64,000 nt of DNA from Enterobacter sp. BIGb0383 (lineage in GTDB: Bacteria > Pseudomonadota > Gammaproteobacteria > Enterobacterales > Enterobacteriaceae). This document shows, one piece after another, positions 10,302-20,660 of the stretch (position 1 is its first letter; every line of letters starts with the position of its first letter). Below the pieces are notes generated by a model. That model did no database searches. It was not told the origin of the DNA and saw only the letters and a list, made by a program, of their open reading frames with translations. Location of the stretch: assembly GCF_003751845.1 (NCBI RefSeq), contig NZ_RJKQ01000004.1:172922-236921 (forward strand), read 5' to 3'. Made by a program: the position numbers and the translations under genes.

Positions 10302-10553
10302 ATGGCCAATATTGAAATGTACACCAAAGCGACCTGCCCGTTTTGCCATCGCGCAAAAGCGCTGCTGAGCAGCAAGGGCGTGACCTTTGAAGAGCTGCCG
10401 ATCGACGGCGATGCGCAGAAGCGTGAAGAGATGATTCAGCGCAGCGGTCGTACGACGGTGCCGCAGATTTTTATTGATGCACAGCACATTGGTGGCTGTG
10501 ATGACTTGTATGCTCTGGATGCACGTGGTGGACTCGATCCCCTGCTGCGCTAA
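10302..10553 (+). CDS. grxC: Glutaredoxin 3
   Basis: An 83-residue dithiol glutaredoxin with the CPFC active site at residues 12-15 (KATCPFCHRAKALL), the cis-proline loop TTVPQIF and the glutathione-contacting GGCDDL. It reduces protein disulfides and glutathione mixed disulfides in the cytoplasm. The start MANIEMYTKATC follows an AAGGAAACGGTC ribosome site, and an in-frame ATG 13 codons earlier is disregarded. It lies between yibN and secB on the same strand. Confidence 0.97.
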   Translation: MANIEMYTKATCPFCHRAKALLSSKGVTFEELPIDGDAQKREEMIQRSGRTTVPQIFIDAQHIGGCDDLYALDARGGLDPLLR

Positions 10554-10635
10554 GGCATAGATAATCATATTCACGTCGCCAGCGCAGTCTTCAGGCGACG
10601 CGGGTTTAAGGACAACACTAAAGGGTTTTCTACAC

Positions 10636-11103
10636 ATGTCAGAACAAAACAACACAGAAATGGCGTTCCAGATCCAACGTATTTATACCAAGGATGTTTC
10701 TTTCGAAGCGCCGAGTGCGCCGCACGTGTTCCAGAAAGACTGGCAGCCGGAAGTTAAACTGGATCTGGATACTGCGTCCAGCCAGCTGGCTGAAAGCGTT
10801 TATGAAGTGGTCCTGCGTGTTACCGTAACCGCAAGCCTGGGCGAAGAAACCGCATTCCTGTGCGAAGTGCAGCAGGCGGGTATCTTCTCCGTTGAAGGCA
10901 TTGACGGTTCGCAGATGGCGCATTGCCTGGGTGCATACTGCCCGAACATTCTGTTCCCGTATGCCCGCGAATGCATCACCAGCCTGGTTTCCCGTGGGAC
11001 TTTCCCGCAGCTGAATCTGGCGCCGGTTAACTTTGACGCGCTGTTTATGAATTATCTGCAGCAGCAGTCAGGCGAAGGTGCTGAACAACATCAGGATGCC
11101 TGA
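10636..11103 (+). CDS. secB: Protein-export chaperone SecB
   Basis: A 155-residue cytoplasmic chaperone that holds preproteins unfolded and hands them to SecA. The sequence is acidic and has the typical [19 protein letters not shown] start, the central [11 protein letters not shown] strand and the [10 protein letters not shown] segment near the C-terminus. The stop codon overlaps the gpsA start (TGATG), indicating translational coupling. Confidence 0.98.
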   Translation: MSEQNNTEMAFQIQRIYTKDVSFEAPSAPHVFQKDWQPEVKLDLDTASSQLAESVYEVVLRVTVTASLGEETAFLCEVQQAGIFSVEGIDGSQMAHCLGAYCPNILFPYARECITSLVSRGTFPQLNLAPVNFDALFMNYLQQQSGEGAEQHQDA

Positions 11104-12122
11104 TGAACGCACGTAATGCTTCAATGACTGTGATCGGTGCCGGCTCTTACGGCACCGCTCTTGCTATCACTCTGGCCCGCAATGGTCACGAGGTGGTTCT
11201 GTGGGGCCACGACCCTCAGCATATCGCGACGCTGCAGCGCGATCGTTGTAACGTGGCTTTCCTTCCCGATGTTCTCTTCCCCGACACGCTCCACCTGGAA
11301 AGCGACTTAGCCACCGCGCTGGCGGCCAGCCGCGATATTCTGGTGGTCGTGCCGAGCCATGTCTTTGGTCAGGTACTGGCGCAGATTAAACCGCTGATGC
11401 GCAGCGATGCGCGGGTGGTCTGGGCGACCAAAGGGCTGGAAGCGGAAACCGGACGCCTCTTGCAGGATGTCGCCCGCGATGCGCTGGGCGAGTCGATCCC
11501 ACTGGCGGTCATTTCCGGCCCGACCTTTGCGAAAGAGCTGGCAGCGGGTCTGCCGACGGCCATCTCCCTGGCCGCGACCGATGAGACTTTCGCTGAAGAT
11601 CTTCAGCAGAAGCTGCACTGCGGTAAAAGCTTCCGCGTTTACAGCAACCCTGACTTTATCGGCGTCCAGCTTGGCGGCGCGGTGAAGAACGTGATTGCAA
11701 TTGGCGCGGGGATGTCTGACGGCATCGGCTTTGGTGCGAACGCCCGTACGGCGCTGATCACCCGTGGGTTAACCGAAATGTCGCGTCTTGGCGCGGCGCT
11801 GGGGGCCGATCCTGCCACCTTTATGGGGATGGCGGGGCTTGGCGATCTGGTGCTGACCTGTACCGATAATCAGTCGCGCAACCGCCGTTTCGGCATGATG
11901 CTTGGCCAGGGCAAGGATGTCGATGGCGCACAGCAGAGCATCGGCCAGGTGGTCGAAGGTTACCGCAATACCAAAGAAGTCCGCGAGCTGGCACATCGTT
12001 TTGGTGTCGAAATGCCCATTACCGAGGAAATTTATCAGGTATTGTATTGCGGAAAAAACGCGCGCGAGGCAGCATTGACCCTGTTAGGCCGCGCCCGTAA
12101 GGATGAACGTAGCAGCCGTTAA
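11103..12122 (+). CDS. gpsA: Glycerol-3-phosphate dehydrogenase [NAD(P)+]
   Basis: A 339-residue enzyme that makes sn-glycerol 3-phosphate from dihydroxyacetone phosphate for phospholipid synthesis. The N-terminal Rossmann motif is [12 protein letters not shown], followed by [21 protein letters not shown] with the catalytic lysine, and the C-terminal NRRFG...GQVVEG segment. It overlaps the secB stop codon, and cysE follows 68 bases later. Confidence 0.97.
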   Translation: MNARNASMTVIGAGSYGTALAITLARNGHEVVLWGHDPQHIATLQRDRCNVAFLPDVLFPDTLHLESDLATALAASRDILVVVPSHVFGQVLAQIKPLMRSDARVVWATKGLEAETGRLLQDVARDALGESIPLAVISGPTFAKELAAGLPTAISLAATDETFAEDLQQKLHCGKSFRVYSNPDFIGVQLGGAVKNVIAIGAGMSDGIGFGANARTALITRGLTEMSRLGAALGADPATFMGMAGLGDLVLTCTDNQSRNRRFGMMLGQGKDVDGAQQSIGQVVEGYRNTKEVRELAHRFGVEMPITEEIYQVLYCGKNAREAALTLLGRARKDERSSR

Positions 12123-12190
12123 TCCCCCTCTGTACTGACGATCAGGCCATCAGAGAGTGGCCGATCGCTTTTTATCGTCTGGAGCAAGCA

Positions 12191-13012
12191 ATGCCGTGTG
12201 AAGAACTGGATACCGTCTGGAACCATATTAAAGCGGAGGCCCGTGCGCTGGCCGACTGCGAGCCAATGCTGGCCAGTTTTTATCACGCGACGCTGCTCAA
12301 GCACGAAAACCTCGGCAGTGCGCTGAGCTATATGCTGGCTAACAAGCTGGCATCACCCATTATGCCCGCTATCGCCATCCGCGAAGTGGTTGAAGAGGCC
12401 TACGCTGCCGACCCGGAAATGATCGCCTCCGCCGCCTGTGATATTCAGGCGGTGCGTACTCGCGACCCGGCGGTGGATAAATACTCCACCCCGCTGCTCT
12501 ATCTGAAAGGTTTCCACGCCCTGCAGTCCTACCGTATCGGCCACTGGCTGTGGCATCAGGGCCGTCGTGCGCTGGCGATTTTCCTGCAAAATCAGGTGTC
12601 GGTTACCTTCCAGGTCGATATCCATCCGGCGGCAAAAATTGGCCGGGGGATCCTCTTCGACCATGCAACCGGAATTGTGGTGGGGGAAACGGCGGTCATT
12701 GAAGACGACGTCTCTATCCTGCAGTCGGTCACCCTCGGCGGTACCGGTAAAACCAGCGGCGACCGTCACCCGAAAATCCGTGAAGGCGTGATGATTGGCG
12801 CCGGAGCGAAGATCCTCGGCAATATCGAAGTCGGACGCGGGGCCAAAATTGGTGCCGGTTCCGTGGTGCTACAGCCCGTTCCGCCGCATACCACCGCCGC
12901 AGGCGTACCGGCACGTATCGTCGGCAAGCCGGAAAGCGACAAGCCGGCGATGGATATGGATCAATATTTCAATGGGATAAACCACGGCTTCGAAAATGGA
13001 GACGGTATTTAA
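12191..13012 (+). CDS. cysE: Serine acetyltransferase
   Basis: A 273-residue enzyme that makes O-acetylserine from serine and acetyl-CoA, the committed step to cysteine. A helical N-terminal half precedes a left-handed beta-helix of hexapeptide repeats ([24 protein letters not shown], then repeats to about residue 240). The catalytic His/Asp pair lies in LFDHATG and ILGNIEV regions. The C-terminus ends in GDGI; the terminal isoleucine is what docks in CysK to form the cysteine synthase complex. The stop overlaps the convergent trmL stop by 4 bases. Confidence 0.97.
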   Translation: MPCEELDTVWNHIKAEARALADCEPMLASFYHATLLKHENLGSALSYMLANKLASPIMPAIAIREVVEEAYAADPEMIASAACDIQAVRTRDPAVDKYSTPLLYLKGFHALQSYRIGHWLWHQGRRALAIFLQNQVSVTFQVDIHPAAKIGRGILFDHATGIVVGETAVIEDDVSILQSVTLGGTGKTSGDRHPKIREGVMIGAGAKILGNIEVGRGAKIGAGSVVLQPVPPHTTAAGVPARIVGKPESDKPAMDMDQYFNGINHGFENGDGI

Positions 13013-13482
13013 TCCCGCAGTACGGCGCCCGCATATCCCAGCTGGCGCCAGGCTTCATACACCACCACCGACACCGCGTTAGACAGATTCATGCTGCGGC
13101 TGTCCGGCATCATCGGAATACGAATTTTTTGCGTCGCGGGCAGGGCATCGAGGATGGTGCCCGGCAGACCGCGCGTTTCCGGGCCAAACATCAGATAGTC
13201 GCCGTCCTGATAGCTTACCGCGCTGTGGGCGGGCGTACCTTTGGTGGTCAGGGCAAACAGGCGCTGCGGCTGCTCTGCGGCCTCGAAGGCGGCGTAGTCC
13301 TTATGGCGGGTCACGGCGGTAAACTCGTGGTAATCCAGTCCGGCACGACGCAGGCGCTTATCGTCCCAGGCAAAGCCCATCGGTTCGATAATATGCAGAC
13401 GAAAGCCCGTGTTGGCGCACAGGCGGATGATATTCCCGGTATTGGGTGGGATTTCCGGTTCGAATAAAACGATGTTAAGCAT
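13009..13482 (-). CDS. trmL: tRNA (cytidine/uridine-2'-O-)-methyltransferase TrmL
   Basis: A 157-residue SPOUT-class methyltransferase that modifies the wobble base of tRNA-Leu. It starts [20 protein letters not shown], contains the SAM-knot elements [11 protein letters not shown] and RIPM, and ends with the family's [21 protein letters not shown]. Length matches the single-domain TrmL (YibK) rather than the larger SpoU proteins. It converges on cysE. Confidence 0.96.
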   Translation of the reverse strand: MLNIVLFEPEIPPNTGNIIRLCANTGFRLHIIEPMGFAWDDKRLRRAGLDYHEFTAVTRHKDYAAFEAAEQPQRLFALTTKGTPAHSAVSYQDGDYLMFGPETRGLPGTILDALPATQKIRIPMMPDSRSMNLSNAVSVVVYEAWRQLGYAGAVLRD

Positions 13483-13523
13483 ACTGCCCCCTTAAATAGC
13501 GGGGGCAGGATAGCGCATAACGC

Positions 13524-14699
13524 TTACGGTGTCAGCGGAGCCAGCGCCGCCGTCAGCTGCGCCTTCTCCTGTACCAGCGAATCCTTGCTGATTTCGCTAA
13601 TCGATCTTGCCCCGGTCAGGGTCATGGCGACCTTCATCTCTTTTTCGATCAGATTCAGCAGATTTGCCACGCCCTGCTGCCCGTGGGTGGCCAGCGCATA
13701 GAGATACGCGCGGCCCAGCAGGACGCTGTCAGCGCCAAGCGCAATCATACGCACCACGTCCAGACCGTTACGGATACCGCTGTCGGCGAGGATCGCGATA
13801 TCCCCTTTTACCGCGTCGGCGATAGCGGGCAGGGCGCGGGCCGAGGAGAGCACGCCGTCCAGCTGGCGGCCACCGTGGTTGGAGACCACAATCCCGTCAG
13901 CGCCGAAGCGAACGGCGTCGCGGGCGTCTTCGGCATCGAGGATCCCCTTGATCACCATCGGACCGTCCCAGAATTCGCGGATCCACTCCAGGTCTTTCCA
14001 GGAGATGGAGGGATCGAAGTTATTCGCCAGCCAGCCGATGTAATCTTCCAGCCCGGTAGGCTTCCCGAGATAGGTGGAGATATTGCCCAGATCGTGCGGG
14101 CGGCCGTTAAGGCCGACGTCCCAGGCCCACTGCGGATGGGTCACCGCCTGCCAGTAGCGGCGCATCGCCGCGTTTGCACCGCTCATACCGGAATGGGCGT
14201 CACGGTAGCGGGCGCCGGGGGTGGGCATATCGACGGTAAACACCAGCGTGGAGCAGCCCGCCGCTTTAGCGCGCTCAAGGGCGTTACGCATAAAGCCGCG
14301 ATCGCGCAGGACGTACAGCTGGAACCACATCGGGCGCTTGATGGTCGGGGCCACTTCTTCAATCGGGCAGACGGAAACCGTCGACAGCGTAAACGGAATC
14401 CCTTTTGCGTCAGCGGCGGCGGCGGCCTGTACCTCACCGCGGCGGGCGTACATTCCGCACAGGCCGACCGGCGCCAGAGCCACCGGCATCGACAGCGTCT
14501 CGTTAAACAGGGTGGTTTCCAGACTGAGATCGGACATGTTCTTCAGGACGCGCTGGCGCAGCGCGACCTGGGACAGATCCTCGACGTTACGGCGCAGGGT
14601 ATATTCGGCATAGGCACCGCCGTCGATATAGTGAAACAGAAACGGCGGCAGAATGCGTTGGGCCGCGGCCCGATAATCGCTGGCTGCAGAAATGATCAT
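13524..14699 (-). CDS. lldD: L-lactate dehydrogenase (quinone, FMN)
   Basis: A 391-residue FMN-dependent alpha-hydroxy-acid dehydrogenase at the inner membrane that oxidises L-lactate to pyruvate and feeds the quinone pool. Family signatures are [16 protein letters not shown] near the N-terminus, [23 protein letters not shown] with the FMN lysine, and the active-site [10 protein letters not shown] (catalytic His, Arg) at about residue 275. It is a few residues shorter at the C-terminus than the E. coli protein. Last gene of lldP-lldR-lldD, overlapping lldR by 4 bases. Confidence 0.97.
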   Translation of the reverse strand: MIISAASDYRAAAQRILPPFLFHYIDGGAYAEYTLRRNVEDLSQVALRQRVLKNMSDLSLETTLFNETLSMPVALAPVGLCGMYARRGEVQAAAAADAKGIPFTLSTVSVCPIEEVAPTIKRPMWFQLYVLRDRGFMRNALERAKAAGCSTLVFTVDMPTPGARYRDAHSGMSGANAAMRRYWQAVTHPQWAWDVGLNGRPHDLGNISTYLGKPTGLEDYIGWLANNFDPSISWKDLEWIREFWDGPMVIKGILDAEDARDAVRFGADGIVVSNHGGRQLDGVLSSARALPAIADAVKGDIAILADSGIRNGLDVVRMIALGADSVLLGRAYLYALATHGQQGVANLLNLIEKEMKVAMTLTGARSISEISKDSLVQEKAQLTAALAPLTP

Positions 14700-15469
14700 C
14701 CTTCGTTCTCCCAGGGTTGTTCATTTTCACCCGGCAGGCGGGTAATACGCGCCAGACGGGCCTGATCTTCATCGAATTGTTTAATGGTGGCGTGAACAAA
14801 GCGCAGGTGTCCCATCATCGCTTTGCGTGCGCCTTCGGCATCACCGGCCAGAATCGCGTCCAGCACCGCCCGATGCTGCTCGGTCAGCCCGGCGAAGACC
14901 GGCGGCACCAGGTACATCCGCTGGCGGCTCTGCTTAACCGAGGATTGCAGCAGGTCGAAGAAGCCGCGCATGGTCTGCAGCAGCACCACGTTGTGCGAGG
15001 CCTCCGCTATTGCCAGATGGAAGCGGACATCCGCCTGCGAGGCCAGATCCGGGTCATCGCTCAGGGTGGCCTCGAAGCAGAGGCGAATCTTCTCTTTATC
15101 CGCCGCCGTCCCGCGCAGCGCCGCGTGCCAGGCGGTGCTGGCCTCGATGGCGTGGCGGGCTTCCAGAATGTCAAAGCTGTAGTCCGGATCGTCAGCCAGC
15201 AGCGTTTTCAGCGGCTGGACGATATTTTGTTCAGACCAGGCTTCATGCTGCCAGCGCACGAAGGTACCGCCGCCGCGGCGGCTCAGCAGGACGCCTTCGC
15301 TGACCAGTTTCGCCAACGCTTCGCGCAGAGAGTTGCGTGAAACGCCCAGTCGGGTCGCGAGCTGGCGCTCGGCGGGGAGCTTCATCCCCGCCTCCAGGTT
15401 TTGTTCTTCAATCAGCGCCCGGACCCGGTCAGCGACCTCGTCCACCAGGCGTCTGGGCATCACTATCAT
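14696..15469 (-). CDS. lldR: L-lactate operon regulator LldR (GntR/FadR family)
   Basis: A 257-residue regulator with an N-terminal winged helix-turn-helix ([31 protein letters not shown], about residues 31-60) and a C-terminal all-helical FCD ligand domain. LldR controls the lldPRD operon and responds to L-lactate. It overlaps lldP upstream and lldD downstream (ATGA type), so the operon is translationally coupled. Candidate operators lie upstream of lldP at 17194-17204 and 17317-17333. Confidence 0.96.
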   Translation of the reverse strand: MIVMPRRLVDEVADRVRALIEEQNLEAGMKLPAERQLATRLGVSRNSLREALAKLVSEGVLLSRRGGGTFVRWQHEAWSEQNIVQPLKTLLADDPDYSFDILEARHAIEASTAWHAALRGTAADKEKIRLCFEATLSDDPDLASQADVRFHLAIAEASHNVVLLQTMRGFFDLLQSSVKQSRQRMYLVPPVFAGLTEQHRAVLDAILAGDAEGARKAMMGHLRFVHATIKQFDEDQARLARITRLPGENEQPWENEG

Positions 15470-17115
15470 GGGATCATCCAGGTCAGGACATAGGCCTGCA
15501 GGGTGGTGATCACACCCACCATACAGGTGAAGATCAGGCTGTGTTTGACGGTAAAGCGGAACAGGTCCGACTCTTTCCCCACCAGGCCAACCGCCGCGCA
15601 GGCAATGGCGATGGACTGAGGCGAAATCATCTTGCCGGTCACGCCGCCGGTCGTGTTGGCCGCCACCATCAGCACGTCGGAGACGCCGATCTGCTGGGCG
15701 GCAGTCGCCTGAAGCGCGGCAAACAGCGCATTCGATGACGTATCCGACCCGGTCAGGAACACCCCCAGCCAGCCGAGGAACGGCGAGAAGAAGGGGAAGG
15801 CGCTGCCGGTATGGGACAGGGCCAGAGCCAGGGTCGATGACAGCCCGGAGTAGTTGGAGATAAACGCAAAGGCCAGCACCATCCCGATGGAGTAAATCGG
15901 CAGGGCCAGCTCTTTCAGGGTGCTGCCAAAGGTGTGAATGGCATCTTTCGGCTTCATGCGCAGCCAGGCGATAGAGAGCAGGGCAGCAAACAGGATCGCG
16001 GTGCCGGTGGCGGAGAACCAGTCGAACTTATACACCGCCGCATACGGCGTCGCGGCGCTGACCACCGGCGGCATACGCTCGACCAGCTTATCGAGATGCG
16101 GCACGGAAACCGTGACGACCCAATCGTACAAAGCGCCGCCCGGCGCAAACAGGGCTTTAAACGGCGGCACGCTCCAGATAGTCACAGTGGCGGTCAGGAA
16201 CAGGAAGGGTGACCAGGCGCGCAGGATCTGCCCGGCGCTATAGCGAGTGCGTTCCGTGGTTGCTTCTTCCTGCCCTGCGGTATCAAAGCGGAAAATACGC
16301 ACCGGCTGCCAGCGTCTGAGGAACAGCGTCAGACAGACCAGCGAGACCAGAGAGGAGATAATGTCCGGCAGCTCAGGGCCGATAAAGTTGGAGCTGAGGA
16401 ACTGGGCAATGGCGAAGGAGCCACCGGCCACCATCACCGCAGGCCAGGTCTCTTTCACGCCGCGCCAGCCGTCCATAATCGCCATAATCCAGAACAGCAC
16501 GATCACGGTCAGGAACGGCAGTTGACGGCCGACCATCTGGCCGATTTCAAAACTGTCCAGCCCGGTAACCTGACCGGCGACCAGAATCGGGATCCCCATT
16601 GCGCCGAAAGCCACCGGCGCGGTATTCACAATCAGGCACAGACCGGCGGCATAAAGCGGCTTAAAGCCCAGCCCGACCAGCAGAGCGGCGGTAATGGCAA
16701 CCGGTGCGCCAAAGCCTGCCGCGCCTTCGAGGAACGCCCCGAAGCAGAAGCCTACGATGATCATCTGCAGGCGCTGGTCCGGCGTAATGGAGAGGATCGA
16801 CGAGCGGATAATGTCGAACTGGCCGGTCTTCACCGAGATTTTGTAGACGAATACCGCGGCGATAATAATCCACGCGATAGGCCACAGGCCGTAGAAGAAG
16901 CCGTACACCACCGATGCCAGGGCGTTATTCACCGGCATATCGTAGAACAGCAGCGCCACGGCCAGGGCGATTGCCACGGTCCAGCTGGCGGCCACGTAGC
17001 CTTTCAGCTTCAGCTTAATCAGGGCGAAAAAGAAAAACAGGATCGGTAGCGATGCGATCAGACTGGACAGCCAGAGATTCCCGGCCGGGTCATAGTTTTG
17101 TTGCCAGAGGCTCAT
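15466..17115 (-). CDS. lldP: L-lactate permease
   Basis: A 549-residue polytopic inner-membrane lactate/proton symporter of the LctP family, with about 12-14 hydrophobic segments. Recognisable stretches include [20 protein letters not shown] near residue 140, [16 protein letters not shown], and [20 protein letters not shown] near the C-terminus. I start it at [12 protein letters not shown], preceded by an ACAGGAGACC ribosome site; an in-frame ATG 18 codons earlier lacks one. First gene of the lactate operon. Confidence 0.97.
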   Translation of the reverse strand: MSLWQQNYDPAGNLWLSSLIASLPILFFFFALIKLKLKGYVAASWTVAIALAVALLFYDMPVNNALASVVYGFFYGLWPIAWIIIAAVFVYKISVKTGQFDIIRSSILSITPDQRLQMIIVGFCFGAFLEGAAGFGAPVAITAALLVGLGFKPLYAAGLCLIVNTAPVAFGAMGIPILVAGQVTGLDSFEIGQMVGRQLPFLTVIVLFWIMAIMDGWRGVKETWPAVMVAGGSFAIAQFLSSNFIGPELPDIISSLVSLVCLTLFLRRWQPVRIFRFDTAGQEEATTERTRYSAGQILRAWSPFLFLTATVTIWSVPPFKALFAPGGALYDWVVTVSVPHLDKLVERMPPVVSAATPYAAVYKFDWFSATGTAILFAALLSIAWLRMKPKDAIHTFGSTLKELALPIYSIGMVLAFAFISNYSGLSSTLALALSHTGSAFPFFSPFLGWLGVFLTGSDTSSNALFAALQATAAQQIGVSDVLMVAANTTGGVTGKMISPQSIAIACAAVGLVGKESDLFRFTVKHSLIFTCMVGVITTLQAYVLTWMIP

Positions 17116-17193
17116 GCAGGTCTCCTGTGAACCACAATCTGATATGTCCGGCGGTGAGTCTGCGCTCATCTGGCGTCACATATTCTGTAAAAG

Positions 17194-17333
17194 TGGTCCT
17201 GCCAATATTGTAGTGTAGGGGTAATGACAATGAATGGTTAATCAGATGTTATTTTTAGGCAATGCAGATGTGACGCGATATTGGGGAACTGTGAACCATG
17301 AACCAGTATAAGGGAGAATTGGTTGGGCCAATT
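17194..17333. promoter_or_regulatory. Paired LldR-type operators in the lldP / ABC-transporter divergent region
   Basis: Two palindromes of the same design lie in this otherwise gene-free 347-base region: TGGTCCTGCCA (17194-17204, TGG-N5-CCA) and AATTGGTTGGGCCAATT (17317-17333, TTGG-N5-CCAA). Their centres are about 126 bases apart. As I recall, E. coli LldR uses two operators at about -105 and +22 of lldPRD, the same spacing, implying DNA looping. Assignment to LldR is inference from sequence form, position and spacing. Confidence 0.65.
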
Positions 17334-17462
17334 TCAGTGGGAGCGTTATGCCACAGTGATTTTTACCAGGCTGGCGTTGTTTCATTTCAGGTGCATGTTA
17401 AATTGACTATCGCTATATAAAAGAATACATATCGATGCCAGCTGGCAATCCCTTCAATAATA

Positions 17463-18230
17463 ATGAGAAAACCCATGCCTCGTCTGATAACCAAAACCCT
17501 TACGCTTCTCACCCTGCTGTTAACCGCTGGTACCGCAAGTGCCGCTGAGCTTCACCTTTATGCCGGAGCCGGCCTGCGCCAGCCGGTTGAGGCGGTGGTC
17601 AAACAGTTTGAACAAAAAACCGGACACAACGTCGTGATTGAGTACGGTGGTTCCGGGCAGATACTGACGCGATTTAATCTGACCAAAACCGGGGATCTCT
17701 TCCTTCCGGGCTCTGCGGACTACGTTGAAAAACTGCAGCAGGAGGGGCAGGTGATTGCCGCTTATCCTCTGGTGCTCCATACGCCGGTCATGGTGGTGAG
17801 AAAGGCGACCGGTGGACAGATTCATACTCTGGCCGAGCTGGCAAAAAGCGATCTCAGGATCGGGATGGGCGACCCTAAAGCGATCGCGCTGGGTAAAAGC
17901 GGCGATAAACTGCTTGTCGCCAGCGGCTATGAGAAGGCCCTGAAAGAGAAGGTCGTTGTTCAGGCGACGACAATCAAACAGCTGATGATTTACTTACAGA
18001 ATGGCGATGTGGATGCGGCGGTCATTGGCCGATCCGACGCGGTGAAGCACCAGGATACGCTAAACCTGCTGCCTTCGCCTGAGGGTACGCCGGAAGAAGT
18101 CGCCACGGTCGCGGTACTTAAAACCAGTGCCCATCCTGAGATCGCCGGGCAGCTGGCCACCTGGTTTGCTTCGCCGCAGGGGATAGCGGCGTTTACCGGA
18201 CTGGGCTATCTGCCCGTTAAAAAAGGCTAA
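17463..18230 (+). CDS. ModA/WtpA-like ABC transporter substrate-binding protein
   Basis: A 255-residue periplasmic binding protein. A signal peptide covers about residues 1-28 (ending GTASAA), followed by the family-II oxyanion-binding fold: ELHLYAGAGLRQPVEAVVKQFEQKTG, EYGGSGQILTRFNLTKTGDLFLPG, and a hinge with IGMGDPKAIALGKSGDKLL. The pattern is that of molybdate/tungstate-type binders (ModA, WtpA, TupA), but the ligand cannot be told from sequence. No close E. coli K-12 gene occupies this position. An alternative start is the ATG at 17475. It heads a three-gene ABC operon divergent from lldPRD. Confidence 0.8.
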   Translation: MRKPMPRLITKTLTLLTLLLTAGTASAAELHLYAGAGLRQPVEAVVKQFEQKTGHNVVIEYGGSGQILTRFNLTKTGDLFLPGSADYVEKLQQEGQVIAAYPLVLHTPVMVVRKATGGQIHTLAELAKSDLRIGMGDPKAIALGKSGDKLLVASGYEKALKEKVVVQATTIKQLMIYLQNGDVDAAVIGRSDAVKHQDTLNLLPSPEGTPEEVATVAVLKTSAHPEIAGQLATWFASPQGIAAFTGLGYLPVKKG

Positions 18231-18238
18231 CCGCAGGC

Positions 18239-19024
18239 ATGGCCAGGCTGGCGCTACTTCCTCTGGCGATACTGCTTTTTTTAATTGTCGGGTCGCTGTT
18301 CTCACTGGTCACCCAGCTTAGCGTTGGTCAGTTTATTGGCCTGCTGGCCGATGAGGAGATTCAGTTTGCGCTGGTGCTGTCCGTGACCACCGCAATGATA
18401 TCTCTGCTGCTGGCCTGCATGATCAGCCTGCCCGCCGCCTGGGCCATGACCCGCCTTCCGGTGCCGGGCAAGCGGGCGATCAACATCCTGCTGGATTTAC
18501 CTATGGTGATGCCACCTCTGGTGGTCGGCATTGGCCTGCTGCTCCTGCTGGGTCGGGAAGGGGCCGTTGGGCAGTGGGTTCCGGGGCTTGCCCGATGGCT
18601 GTTCTCGCCCTTTGGGATCGTGATTGCCCAGACTTACGTGGCCAGCTCAATACTTACCCGCAGCGCGCTGGCGGCCTTCGCCTCTATCTCTCCGGCCTAT
18701 GTGCACACGGCGTATAATCTGGGACTCACGCCGCTGAAAACGTTCTGTCTGGTGGAAATACCTCTGGTCTGGCGATCGCTGTTGAGCGGCTGCGTGCTGG
18801 CGATGTCGCGCGCGCTCGGCGAATTCGGCGCCACGCTGATGCTGGCCGGTGCCACCCGGCTGAAAACGGAAACCCTGCCGGTTGCCGTCTTCCTGAATAT
18901 TGCCAGCGGCGACTTTCCCCTTGCGGTGGGCTGTGCCCTGCTGCTGATTCTGTTTTCAATGCTGCTGTTAATTGCGCTGCACCTGCTGCAGCAGAAGGAT
19001 ACCGTCCATGCTCAGCGTGAATAA
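18239..19024 (+). CDS. ModB-like ABC transporter permease
   Basis: A 261-residue inner-membrane permease with six or so hydrophobic segments. The cytoplasmic EAA loop is visible as SRALGEFGATLMLAG near residue 200, the form seen in ModB/WtpB oxyanion permeases. It starts 8 bases after the binding protein and overlaps the ATPase gene by 17 bases. By context it forms the membrane channel of the same transporter. Confidence 0.82.
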   Translation: MARLALLPLAILLFLIVGSLFSLVTQLSVGQFIGLLADEEIQFALVLSVTTAMISLLLACMISLPAAWAMTRLPVPGKRAINILLDLPMVMPPLVVGIGLLLLLGREGAVGQWVPGLARWLFSPFGIVIAQTYVASSILTRSALAAFASISPAYVHTAYNLGLTPLKTFCLVEIPLVWRSLLSGCVLAMSRALGEFGATLMLAGATRLKTETLPVAVFLNIASGDFPLAVGCALLLILFSMLLLIALHLLQQKDTVHAQRE

Positions 19025-19622
19025 TCTTTCCTGCGGTATTCTGCAGGAGATCGACTTCTCGGTGGAATACGGGACCTGTACCGCCGTCAGCGGCCCGTCC
19101 GGGAGTGGAAAAACCACCCTGCTGAATGCCATTGTCGGCAATATCGCTTACACAGGCTCGATTACCATTGGCGGGAAATGCATGGACACGCAGCCTGTCT
19201 GGCATCGTCCCTGCCGCTATCTCAACCAGCGCCTCTACTTGTTCCCTTATCTGTCCATCGACAATAATCTGCGCCTTGCGCAGTACGCGGCCGGTAAGCC
19301 GCAGGACAGAGAAAAAAGAGCGGCGCTGTTAGCATTGATGGAAATTGGGCATTTAGCGAAACGCTATCCGGGGCAGATCTCCGGCGGCGAGCAGCAGCGT
19401 GCGGCGCTCGCCAGGGCGCTGATCGGCGAGCCGGGGATACTTTTGCTTGATGAGCCTTTTTCCAGCCTTGACTGGCCGGTGAGGCTGCGGCTGTGGAAGG
19501 TGATTCAGGAGATTCAGGCTCATCTTTCCGTGACGTTACTGCTGGTCTCACATGAGCCGCGAGAGATAGAGGCGCTGGCGCAGAATCAATTGACGCTCAG
19601 TGAAGGACGGCTGGTGCTTTAG
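19008..19622 (+). CDS. ABC transporter ATP-binding protein (short, ModC-like)
   Basis: A 204-residue ATPase with Walker A GPSGSGKTTLL (about residues 34-44), a signature ISGGEQQRAALARAL, Walker B ILLLDEPFSSLDW and the H-loop serine-valine-SHEP. It starts at MLSVNNLSCGI, inside the permease reading frame. It is short for a ModC protein: it lacks the C-terminal MOP/TOBE domain that senses molybdate, which argues against a classical molybdate regulator role. Third gene of the cassette; a small hairpin (19621-19639) follows it, before convergent yibL. Confidence 0.82.
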   Translation: MLSVNNLSCGILQEIDFSVEYGTCTAVSGPSGSGKTTLLNAIVGNIAYTGSITIGGKCMDTQPVWHRPCRYLNQRLYLFPYLSIDNNLRLAQYAAGKPQDREKRAALLALMEIGHLAKRYPGQISGGEQQRAALARALIGEPGILLLDEPFSSLDWPVRLRLWKVIQEIQAHLSVTLLLVSHEPREIEALAQNQLTLSEGRLVL

Positions 19623-19649
19623 CCCTCGCACTGAGGGCTGGCTGGAACC

Positions 19650-20012
19650 TTAAAACTCGGTCTTCGCGAAGCCGGTCATCTCTTTCAGATCCATTTCGCG
19701 GCCCAGGGCGGTCATCGGGTGTACCACCACCAGACCACGGGCGCTTTTTTTCAGCTTGCCCATATCGGCCTGCTCTTTTTTAGTGATTGCCCGGCGGAAC
19801 GGCATGGCCATCAGTTTTTGCGCTTCTTGGCTCAGCTTCTGGCTACGAACGCCCTGCAGACGGGCGATCTCGGCTTCCAGAGTCTCTTTCTCTTTTTCCA
19901 TTTCGGCGTACTTCTCTGCGCCTTCGACCAGCGGCAGGGAGGCCTGCTGGTGGCGGATCAGATCCAGACGGTCGCTCAGGCGCTTAATTTCGTTCTTTTC
20001 GATTTCTTTCAT
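19650..20012 (-). CDS. yibL: YibL, ribosome-associated small protein
   Basis: A 120-residue basic protein with an N-terminal helical heptad region ([20 protein letters not shown]...) and a lysine-rich C-terminal half ([21 protein letters not shown]). This is the conserved enterobacterial YibL (DUF2810) found next to mtlR; in E. coli it has been reported with ribosomes. No catalytic motif is visible. It follows mtlR on the same strand with a 57-base gap. Confidence 0.9.
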   Translation of the reverse strand: MKEIEKNEIKRLSDRLDLIRHQQASLPLVEGAEKYAEMEKEKETLEAEIARLQGVRSQKLSQEAQKLMAMPFRRAITKKEQADMGKLKKSARGLVVVHPMTALGREMDLKEMTGFAKTEF

Positions 20013-20069
20013 GACAAATAACTCTGAATTCGGGGAATTACCGCAAAGGATACACGATTGTGCGCAGGC

Positions 20070-20660
20070 TTACTTCTGAAACGCCTTTTTTAAGCTGATT
20101 CGGGAAATCAGCTCCGTCAGGGAAAGGACCATCGTTGAGCGCACGGCCTGCAGGTAACGCTGTTTTTGCATCACGTACAGATCGGCATCGCTGGTATCGA
20201 ACAGCGGCATGGGCGGCAGGGCGCTGACGCAGTGCAGCTCACCGAAGGGGCCGAGAATTTCATCATCGGTAAAGGCGTATTCGCTGCCGTCGTCGTTCAG
20301 CTCTTCGCGTAGGGCCATCAGAAGCTCGGCGTCTTCGTACTCCGGCCTGCTGATCACGCCGAGGCCGTAGATCAGCTTCAGGCGCACCGAAAGGTCGCCC
20401 AGCGGCCCGCTGCCGTCAAGCAGAGGCTCCACGGCGTATTTCACCGCGTAGTCGTCTTTGCGGAACACCCGAAGGACCAGAATATTCACCGCCTCGGTCA
20501 GTAGCTCCACGGCGGCGATCAGGAAACTTCGTACGGTTTTGCCAGCATTCAGACGCTCAAGCACACGGTTTTCAAAGGCTTGCGTTTCTTCCATTATTGC
20601 CTGCATATCTGACAATCTTATTAACGGGCGCGGGAGCTCCCGCGCCTGAGTTAGCATCAT
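20070..20660 (-). CDS. mtlR: Mannitol operon repressor MtlR
   Basis: A 196-residue all-helical protein of the MtlR family that represses the mannitol operon. It lacks any recognisable DNA-binding helix-turn-helix, as is known for MtlR. It overlaps the mtlD stop by 4 bases (ATGA), so it is translated with the operon it controls. Recognised by position, length and segments such as [17 protein letters not shown]. Confidence 0.95.
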   Translation of the reverse strand: MMLTQARELPRPLIRLSDMQAIMEETQAFENRVLERLNAGKTVRSFLIAAVELLTEAVNILVLRVFRKDDYAVKYAVEPLLDGSGPLGDLSVRLKLIYGLGVISRPEYEDAELLMALREELNDDGSEYAFTDDEILGPFGELHCVSALPPMPLFDTSDADLYVMQKQRYLQAVRSTMVLSLTELISRISLKKAFQK

